A stretch of DNA of 64,000 bases from Macrotrachela quadricornifera (Eukaryota; Rotifera; Eurotatoria; Philodinida; Philodinidae). Below are positions 55,851 through 64,000 of this stretch, one piece after another. Position 1 is the stretch's first letter; every line of letters begins with the position of its first letter. A program made the translations under genes and the position numbers. The stretch is taken from the NCBI GenBank assembly GCA_022393335.1, contig JAJEKB010021331.1, positions 922,348-986,347 of the forward strand, in the 5' to 3' direction. The notes beneath the pieces are model-generated. The model was not told the origin of the DNA and did no database searches. It saw nothing but the letters and a program-made list of their open reading frames with translations.

Positions 55851-56321
55851 TGACTAGCTTCAACTTATATGAAAAGAGCTAATGCGAATTTCATCTTTCG
55901 TGATCTGACGCATTCACCAAAATTCAATTCATATTCACTGAAGATGTTCTACAGCATATATGCAAGTATTCATGAAGTGGCAGAGAGTAAAGAAGATTTC
56001 ACCGATTTATACCAAATTGTACTAGAAAAAAAATAGTCGATTAGAAGAAATATCTAGTCCAATTTTCAGAAGAATACTTAATATTTTCCTTTCAAAGAAT
56101 TGAAATACTTTTGTGGAACTCACATATGAAAAGTGTGAGTGTAAGTTTTAAGTCGAAGTTTTGCGACTGTCCTTGCAAACACTCCTCCATTACAGACATT
56201 TCTCTCCATTAGAAACAGGTACGATATAGAAAATGGTTCCTTTATTTATTTAGCTGGACCCCAATTGTTTAAAGATATGTGATTTTCACATTTTAGTCCT
56301 AAAGGGACTGCACTGACAAGC
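55851..56321. other. No gene seen
   Basis: Spacer between the large inverted repeat and a GTAC-ended element. Confidence 0.4.
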
Positions 56322-56569
56322 TTTTTTTGTATACTTAAAAAGTGAGTACACTCTGGAATCGGCCAGTGTGTCCGGCCGGCCGTCCTTTTATTCGATAACT
56401 CTTCACAATTAAATTCGATTGAGCTGAAATTTTGTGCACAGTATTGTCTCATCTATATCTCGATCGAGTTTGAAAATGAAAATGATTCGTCAATCTATCG
56501 CCGAGTTATAACAAAAAATGTCATTTTCCACTGCCTTTTTATGCAAAAATGACATAGTGGAATTTTCAT

Positions 56570-57110
56570 CAAGAAATTTTTTTTCCACTATTGTGCGGAC
56601 AAAAGATAGAATTGTTCGCGCCGATCGAAAGTTTTTGAGGATGCTCTACAATACGCCTCGGACAACCAGATGTTTTCTTCTAACTATAGGGACGAACGAG
56701 ATGCATATGAGAACAGCGGGAAAGTAAGATAAAGAAGAGTAAGGCTTTTGGGTGATGGTTTTCCACACTATTGTACATGTGAAGCGTGGCGATGTCCGCG
56801 TGGATTTGAGTTTTTCAAGAATGCTCTACAATGCCCCCGAACACCATGGTGTACCTTCCTCTCTATAGTGGAGAACAAGATAGGGTTCGAATCGGGGAGG
56901 GGGGTGAATTTTCGGGTTATGAATTTCTCCACTATTGTTGACGTGAAGCAGAGCATTGTTCACGTAGATCTGAGATTTTCAAGGATCCTCTACAATCCAT
57001 TCTCGAACAACCTAATGTTCTTCAGTTATTGTAGGAGAGAAGGAGATACAACAGAAAGAATGTGAGAGAAGAGATCTTAGCTTTTCGGTTATGATTTTTC
57101 CCAGTATGGT
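56570..57110 (+). repeat. ~176-bp satellite, about 3 units, inside the element
   Basis: Three units start ccactattgtgcggac (56586), cacactattgtacatgtgaa (56763) and tccactattgttgacgtgaa (56928). Each carries a tttttgaggatgctctacaa-like block, a cctcg.acaacc block and ctatagt/ttattgtagg. The order of motifs is that of the satellite at 11945-12560. Confidence 0.7.
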
Positions 57111-57167
57111 AATTTTTTCACTTTTTGAAGTACACATAACACTCGGATTTAAATCCGACGTTTTCGC

Positions 57168-57174
57168 ATTTATT
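57168..57174 (-). promoter_or_regulatory. Candidate poly(A) signal supplied by the element end
   Basis: On the minus strand the first AATAAA after the J-domain/FYVE gene's stop (57257) is the first hexamer of the GTAC-ended element, about 80 bases downstream. Confidence 0.35.
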
Positions 57175-57256
57175 ATATGTTTTACAATAAAATATGAGAA
57201 AACTTCTATATGAAATAAACGAAATTATATTAAGTTCTTCATATGATTGATTCTCA

Positions 57257-60200
57257 TCATTTTTTCTTCACGTTATTATCACCCGGCTGTTCGCCATAAA
57301 AATGATGCTGAGGAAGTTTGGTGGGATTTGAGCCCGCATTTACATGTGGTCCCTGAGCACCAATACCCCCTTCATTAGCGTAAGTGCGAGGCGTATCATG
57401 ACGAAGATAAACTGTACGACCATCAACGTTTTTGTATTCATATAATCGTACTTTTGGATTAGGATTTTTAGCTGTTCTAGCTTCAGGATTGAGATCATCC
57501 ACCAGCTTCACACTTATTGGTTGTGCTGAACGAGCCACACGATTCTGGTCCTTAGCCAAACGATGTGCTGCTCTAGCTGTCTCTGATCTTGTATCTTGTT
57601 CGCCCCCGAAAGGATGCCATCTGGATGGTTTTTCTGAAAAATAATCGAAATCATATTTAAAAAAACAGAAGAACTTTTCCAAAAACTCACCTGGTTCTCT
57701 TGATTTATAGCCTGTATTTTTGTCTTTAGGAGGCTTACCACTGTTACTTCCACTTCCTGATGATGCGCCACCAGACGAGCCAGCTGCAGCTAAAAAGTTC
57801 GAACGATTAAATGTATTCCTAAACAAATTTCAAGAGATACCAACCATTTCTATTGGAGTTATTCGCAAGATTTTGTTTCATAGACTGTCGTTCTTGATTA
57901 TTACGTGGTCCTGCTGTTGGCATACTCGATTTTATAGATGATTGCGTGGACAGAAGATTACTAGCATTATAGCTGTTTACAGAGTTATTCCGTGGTACAT
58001 GTCCTTCAGTGAGCTTGGGTTGTAAATTCACTCCACCATATACACGACTTCCACTACCAGAATCTTTTAGAAAAACAGCTGGAACCCAATTACAGCTATC
58101 ATCAGCATGCTCTAAGAAGATCAATATCATATTATACACAAAGGTCAAAGAATTTTCTAAACTTACTCATAGATATATATTCATCATAGTTTTCTCGTTG
58201 TCGAATACCTAGTTGCTCTAAAGGTTTTGCTAACCGGTGATGATGTGCAGAAATTCCATTAGCAATGAATTGTGCTAATCCTTTTGCGCTACTATTATTT
58301 TTATTTAACCAAGCTTCAACAAGATTTCTTGCAGTGCTTGAGACATTGACATGGGATTGTTCACAGTAATTTCTTGTGATAGTATCAAGAATTACTCGAT
58401 CAGCTTGTTGTAATTGTGTACGAATCTTAGATCGAAGACTATTGGCTTGCTCATATGGAACGTCCCAAGATGAGATACCATTCTCTGATAATACTTCATT
58501 ATAATATGTCTCAACTGAAGCATTTGTGGCTTGTGGATATTCTATCTGTATTTGTCTATTTGTGAGATGAATCAGAATTGGATTATAGTCAATTGGTTTA
58601 GTCAATCGTTCGTAATGACTTTGAGCAAATATATATAAAGCACTAAGTTTAAGTAATTCTTTAAGACGAAGAAGTTCAGGGAAATAAGTACCTATTTCGT
58701 CATAATGTTTGGTAAATGCTTCTGCAAATTGGCTTTCTGCTGAACGTTTTTCGTCTTCACTTTCGTTTTCTGTTTCATCATCTACTAATTTTCCTTCACT
58801 ATCTCGAATAAGTAAATATTTCCGTAGTCGTAGACGTATATCTGCTACTCGATAAGTGATATGTGTTTCGGTGAGTTGTTGTTCATATACAATTTCATCT
58901 GCTTCAATCCAAAAGCGATGTGCTCGACCTAAACTAGAATTTCGTTCACATTGATGTAATGGTTTCAATTTTTCTTGTAAATATTCTGGAAGTCGTTTGA
59001 AAAATCCTTCATCGATAGGGCGCATATTAAACGGTGGCTTTGAACAAACTTCAGTTCCTGTGGTAAACATTTTTAATAAATAATCAGCATGAAGAAGAGT
59101 AGCTAGATATTGAGTGTACAAAAGTGAAGATGGTGAATATAACATTTCTTGAAATGGATGTGCATACAAATCGTTACTTGGTTGATTCAATGTGAAAAAA
59201 GCATAGGGTAATCCATTTTTGAATATTTCAGCAACATCATCAACACTAAACAAAGCATCATTTTGTTGGTTTCGAAAATTAGTGGCAGGCTGAAAGTGAA
59301 ATTGAACTTGTCCTGTATTCGTATCGAATGTAATACCATCGACACGAGTAAACTGTTGAACACATGAAAACACTAGTGATCGTCGTTCAGGATAAATCCA
59401 TCCATCAACTGTACGAGGAATCAAAGGAATATCGAGTAACAGTTGAATATCAAACAAATCCCAATTTTTAATGTATAGAAATGTTTTCATACATCTGAGT
59501 CGCATATCTATGAAGTTTCGATCACGTACCCATCCTTCCCAAATACCCTCGAATAGATAATATTCATATAAATGCAACTGTTCGATGTCTTCTTCAATCA
59601 TGGTCTCTAAAAAGGCAATTAAGAATCGTTGTCCAACGACTTCATAGTAGAGAATATCATAGCTAAGCAATGTTGGAAATTGAATTAGAGGTGCTACTTT
59701 AGCTAGATAAATGGTGCAATTACATAATTGTGTAATAATCTGATGTTCTCGTTCAGAAATTACCAATTCTTGAATCATTTCACGCCGTGATGCGTGTGAG
59801 TCAGAACGACTAATTGATGTTCGAAAAATTTGTGCTGTTTGTATAAGAATAGGAAGCAGAAGGCGAAAGATATAAATTTGCATATGAGGTGGTAAATATA
59901 TGCGAGAAAAAGAAAATGCTGTACTAGCAAGTTCATTAATAATATTTCTATAAGCATAAATTTGGGCTTCTTTACTAACTGTTGAATTTAATTGTAATAA
60001 TAAATCATAAAAATATAAACAAGCGAGAACCCAGTTAGATACAATACATGTTGGATCATGTACTGCCTGACACATATCAATGTAAGACAAAGCCGATTGT
60101 ATAGGATCTGCATTTAATCGTTTCAGAATAGCTCGTTCATATTTACGTATCATATTTAAATGAGGATTAAGTGCAAGTAAATTTTCGTTTGTAAATGATT

Positions 60201-63200
60201 TTGGTGGTGACGAAACATAAGATGTAAAATTAGTGTTATTGCATTTTATCGTTGTTTGTATAGTAGATATTAATTCTTTCAAAAGAGAGTAATGAAAACT
60301 AGGATCTGTTATTAGAATAACCAGTGCATTGGCTGTGACATCTTGAGGAAAGAAGACTATCGCTTGATTCATTTTACCAACGGCATCTATATAACGGTTA
60401 TCAAGTTTGTCAATAATACTTTCAATTAAACACATTTTGGCGCGATATTCACCCGGCATTTTTGACATATCTCGACTGCCAAAGTATTCAGTTCGAACTT
60501 GCTTAAGAGCTTCAATATTGGTTGTATCACGTAAACACACTGCAAGTTCAGTTACATCTTTGTATACAGCTTCTGTCAGTTTTTTATGAGCTGCATCTTT
60601 CAAAAGATTCTGATAAGAAAGAATTAGAGGTTCAATTCTCTTTGATAGCAATGAATTTGATGTTGATAAATTCGACACAATATGATGAACAGCATTAATA
60701 TGAGAAATATTTGAATTGAATTGTTTTGAAAGTTCTTCGAGAAAATCGACTTGGACAGCAAATAACTCGTTATTTGTCTTTTCAAAAGTCAAAATAATAG
60801 AAGCAAGCAGATATAGAATAGGTTTATTGCTCATACGAAAATTCTTGATGATGAACTCGAGAGTTTTAATCGCACATTTTGAATTAGTTCGGATGCGTTT
60901 GTAAACAGCAATGTAACATCGAAGAGCATTCGAAGATGATAACAAACGAGTAGCTGATGACAATAGTGTTTCGATAATTGATAATGATGATGAGGAATCA
61001 AGTGATAACAAGTAGTAATTCAGTGCTATTTCGGAATTTTTTGATTGAGCATATGATTCTGCTAATTCAATATAACTTTGATTGGTTACCATTGATTTCA
61101 GTAAATAAATAATAGGTTTATTGAAATTCAGGCATGCATCAATCCATTCAAAATTATTATGCGAGCATTTTTGAAGTATAATACGTAGTTTGACACAAAA
61201 CAACGCTTTATCATATTGTCCTTTTAAAACAAAATTATTTTCTATATCTTGCCAGTTAATATGATAAAATGTGTGTATAGTTGCCAATCCAAACACGATT
61301 TGTTTGATATTCGAAGAATCAAGAACATGAGTAATCCATATTGCAGCATCTTCCATGAGTCCAGTAACTCGTTGACAAACAAGACTTAGGAATAAATTGG
61401 TACATGTTTTACTTTTCATAATTTGAATCAGCAAAGATCTTTCTAATGTTTTCACAATAGATGATACAGTCATGTAATGATTTTGATCGGCAAGATCATT
61501 TAAAATAGTAGTCCAATCTTCCACAGAAGTACGTGCTACTTGAAGAGTCAAAATAGCATGTATTCGTAAATTTTTGTCTCGTAAAAATTCACTTATCCAT
61601 TTTTTCCATTGTCTAGATTGATTTGACAACTGCTTTTGAAATATTGTATAGATAATAAATAGTAGACGATCATCGTCATTAAAGTTTTCTTGTTGTGTAG
61701 ATTTAAGCCAAATTTCTTTGTTGCTCAGTTTTGCTTGTTGATAAGCAAGCAATGACAAATCAGCTTTACTTTTAACAGCATATTGATCACCAATTTGTTT
61801 CCATTTATCCGATCCATATTGATAACGCTCCGAAATTCTATGAAAACAATGTGCTGCAAATGGATAAGCTAAATATTTACATAAAATATCAGCAAGTATA
61901 AACCATGAATCTACTTGCATTGATCTGCAATTGAAACATAGAATAACATTTGCGAATTGTTCTGCATCCAAAAAATAATCAGTAGCTTCTTTGTATAAAT
62001 TATCATCAGAAGCATTATTTGAACGATAATGTTTGAGTAAATATATGTATAAAATCAGATGTTGACTATTTAGTTTATTGTTTAATATTCGTTGAATATG
62101 TGTATTTATTGCATTAGCTAGAAGCGATTTTTTTATCGAAGGACATTGACGACAGACACGAACTGGAACTGTATATCCAATATGTCTACATGTTTGCCAG
62201 ACTTGGCAATCATTACACTGATTCTTACCGCACATACGACATTGATACCGACGACGAAACAAGCCAAAACTTTTTGAACATGATGAACATGTAGAATGTT
62301 GTGGGCTTGAGGATGGTGGTGATTGAACTGTGAACTTTATTTCGGCAAGAGCTACATTTCGACCAGGATTTTCCACGATACAAATTTCCTTTCCAATCAG
62401 ACTAGGATTCATACTCACGTCGTTACCCGATGTATACGATTGAAGTTCTGCATCGATAACTTTTATACATTGAGTAATGTCTGGTGGATCAATAGTCAAT
62501 CGAGTTTCAACAAGTGCTCGAACAATTGATTCAATATTTGAAAGTCTAATGTCCTGGTATATGTTCGTATCGTTAGATGAATTATGTTTGAGATTTTTTA
62601 ATGATGATAACATTTCATTTGTAAGTTGGTCAAATGAAGACCAATTTGTGCTAAGCCACAGATCTTTAAAGGCTGATGACGCGGATTCAATAGGTAGCCA
62701 AGACCAATCGTCAGGTGCCAACGAAGCTAATATATCGTTAATTGTTTTTGTTCCACAGATCTTCTGTAAATAGTTTTTATGTTCAACTTCAATTGCTTGA
62801 ATATGATCACTTAGATCATCACAGCATTCATGACACACAGAGCATATTATTCTGCTACATTTAATATTAATTTCTTGTTTATATTTATCCGAGATTGTTT
62901 TTGAAATGTCAGCCATTTCACTCTCATAATTATCAACAAACTTGCGACTTGAGTATTCTTTGGTCCATTGAGTAATTTTTTCTTCATATAGTTCAGATAA
63001 ACGCTTTCCACAGGATAATCGAACAAAATCTTGACAAAATGTATCTTCATCATTGTCTTCATCGCGTTGGGAATCGTAGATCAGCTTGTCAGATACGTTT
63101 ATTAATGTTTCATATGCTTTCTTAATTTCTTTGAACATACGTTCAGCATTAATATCATTACCTCGTTTGTCTGGATGCCATTCAAGAGCTTTGCGTTTAT

Positions 63201-63276
63201 ATGCTTGACGGATAGCTGTCTCGGAGGCATTGACATCAATGCCAAGTAGCTTGTACAGATCAAGATTGTTACTCAT
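57257..63276 (-). CDS. J-domain / FYVE-type zinc finger protein, four exons
   Basis: Exons on the minus strand: 63276-58167, 58111-57845, 57789-57691 and 57633-57257. The introns are 55, 55 and 57 bp, all GT-AG and frame-keeping, giving 1950 aa. The start is MSNNLDLYKLLGIDVNAS at 63276. Residues 5-65 form a J domain with HPDK (ALEWHPDKRGND), which would stimulate an Hsp70. A cysteine motif (CSRIICSVCHECC) lies near 140. Residues 330-380 form a FYVE-like finger (CSSCSKSFGLFRRRYQCRMC, then CNDCQVWQTC, then CRQC) that could bind PI3P on endosomes. About 1300 residues of helical, TPR-like sequence follow. The last 230 residues are Ser/Gly/Asn-rich, ending in a compact GRTVYLRHDTP, GGIGAQGPHVNAG, QHHFYGEQ tail. 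A role in endosomal chaperoning is inference. The ATG 29 codons further up (63363) leads only hydrophobic sequence and is rejected. Confidence 0.8.
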
Positions 63277-63589
63277 AGAATAATAGAATTTTAAAAGAAT
63301 GAAGATGAGTTCATAAAAACTGTTTTTATATAACAAACAGTTGGAAACTTCCAAAATTCTCACTTCTTACTAATAAGTGATCTTATCTTAGTGAAGAAAA
63401 TGATGAAAGAAACAGAATAAGATCGGCAATGTGCATGAATCAGATAAAGGCCATCTCCTATCTTATCATATTACCTACATTGTTTATAATAGTTTTGAAA
63501 GAACAAAGGTAATAAACCCTTATTGTAACTAATAGTAAAACGTGCATAGCAAAAACCAACTACAAAATATTGCGAAATGGGTCTGGTAC
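63277..63589. other. Upstream region of the J-domain/FYVE gene
   Basis: No TATA element or recognised repeat. Presumed promoter region. Confidence 0.35.
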
Positions 63590-63702
63590 ACTTCGCCGAC
63601 AAGTACAGTTCGCCGACGGGTGTAGTTCGCCGATAGATGCAGTTCGCCGACGGATACTTTTCGCCGACAGGTGCAGTTCGCCGACAGGTACTTTTCGCCG
63701 AC
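63590..63702 (+). repeat. 17-bp tandem repeat (TTCGCCGACAGGTGCAG type)
   Basis: Six to seven units in exact 17-bp register: agttcgccgacgggtgt, agttcgccgatagatgc, agttcgccgacggatac, ttttcgccgacaggtgc, agttcgccgacaggtac, then ttttcgccgac. Markedly more GC-rich than the flanks. Confidence 0.85.
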
Positions 63703-63724
63703 AAAATTCTAAGCAGAGAAAACG

Positions 63725-63862
63725 GTATGTATCCTCTTCGCTGAAAATAAGATCGCCGAAAACTCACATCGCCGAAATCACATGCAAATTTACTCTATAA
63801 TTCCATGTGATTTCGGCGATGTGAGTTTTCGACGATCTTAATTTCGGCAAAGAGGTACACAA
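63725..63862. repeat. Near-perfect hairpin next to the 17-bp array
   Basis: The arms gtatcctcttcgctgaaaat, aagatcgccgaaaactcaca and tcgccgaaatcacatg pair with catgtgatttcggcga, tgtgagttttcgacgatctt and aatttcggcaaagaggtac. The arms are about 58 bp with a 20-bp loop. The same CGCCGA word is shared with the tandem array, so both are probably parts of one element. Confidence 0.8.
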
Positions 63863-64000
63863 TCGCAAACGTAATGATTTCTATTGGTAATTTACTTAAA
63901 TTCAGCATACTCAACTTATTACATCAATCAATTGCTTCCTTCAGGCAACTTGGTGGTATCTACTATCTGTTCCAAAATAGAAGAGACCTTACGGTTTTTT
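63863..64000. other. No gene seen
   Basis: Window edge, no feature recognised. Confidence 0.4.

Larger units (their letters stand above)
56322..57174 (-). mobile_element. GTAC-ended element with satellite cargo, 853 bp
   Basis: Minus orientation. The 5' end aataaatgcgaaaacgtcgg with the palindrome tcggatttaaatccga lies at about 57145-57174, and the terminal repeat (cactttttgaagtacac on the plus strand) at 57119-57135. The 3' end gtatacttaaaaagtg is at 56329-56344. Next to the 3' end are the ccggccggccgtcc run and the gagttat / cgattgagctgaaat blocks shared with the other copies. About two thirds of the interior is the 176-bp satellite (56570-57110). Confidence 0.75.

Noticed and set aside
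57432..57941. Plus-strand frames at 57432-57644 and 57720-57941
   Set aside because: Antisense shadows of the J-domain/FYVE gene's last exons.
63363..63363. Upstream ATG for the J-domain/FYVE gene
   Set aside because: It adds 29 hydrophobic, non-conserved residues; the ATG at 63276 begins four residues before the J domain as usual.

Overview
The window looks like a piece of a bdelloid rotifer genome (Rotaria or Adineta type). It is AT-rich eukaryotic DNA with very short introns (54-67 bp where both splice sites can be read). It holds single-exon F-box/LRR-like genes of the kind greatly expanded in bdelloids, an EGF-7TM receptor relic, Penelope-like retroelement relics, and an enzyme gene that animals normally lack (GDP-mannose 3,5-epimerase). 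The species call is inference from gene content, not from a marker gene. A 10-N gap at 12132-12141 shows it is a scaffold.

Layout. 0-5 kb: broken F-box/LRR gene, Penelope-like RT relic, a cluster of CAAGGGGG-ended elements carrying a 31-bp minisatellite, and an EGF-7TM receptor pseudogene with two in-frame stops. 5.3-6.3 kb: intact endonuclease/exonuclease/phosphatase gene. 7.8-11.1 kb: broken acidic/HTH-like ORF and an intact 585-aa F-box/LRR gene. 11.6-12.9 kb: composite satellite block. 14.6-16.4 kb: Tc1/mariner-type MITE and a small F-box-like gene. 17.8-19.4 kb: retroelement relic, a GTAC-ended element, and a tRNA-derived SINE interrupted by a CAAGGGGG element. 22.2-24.6 kb: two-exon membrane-protein gene and a dead piggyBac element. 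26.0-27.1 kb: GDP-mannose 3,5-epimerase. 27.4-38.3 kb: almost only foldback elements, a second SINE, a minisatellite and a TTAA-flanked element. 39.4-42.3 kb: glycosyltransferase-like gene whose 1.85-kb intron holds a large palindrome. 42.9-43.8 kb: hAT transposase relic. 46.1-48.6 kb: Ebony-like A-T-GNAT synthetase with one in-frame TAG. 48.9-57.2 kb: three more GTAC-ended elements, an SGNH-like ORF and a 1.9-kb degenerate inverted repeat. 57.3-63.3 kb: 1950-aa J-domain/FYVE gene in four exons. 63.6-63.9 kb: 17-bp tandem repeat and hairpin.

The genes do not form an operon or obvious pathway. The shared theme is mobile DNA: most intergenic space is non-autonomous inverted-repeat elements. Two families are defined here from the sequence itself. 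(1) CAAGGGGG-ended elements have hAT-like ends, an internal GGAGTC repeat, and an 8-bp target duplication supported by an empty-site copy. (2) GTAC-ended elements have ends GTGTACTTCAAAAAGTG / CACTTTTTGAGTACAC, and their 5' end begins AATAAATGCG. Three of the five 5' ends of family 2 lie 80-310 bp downstream of a gene in the sense direction, so they may supply poly(A) signals.

All homology calls rest on motif recognition without database searches.
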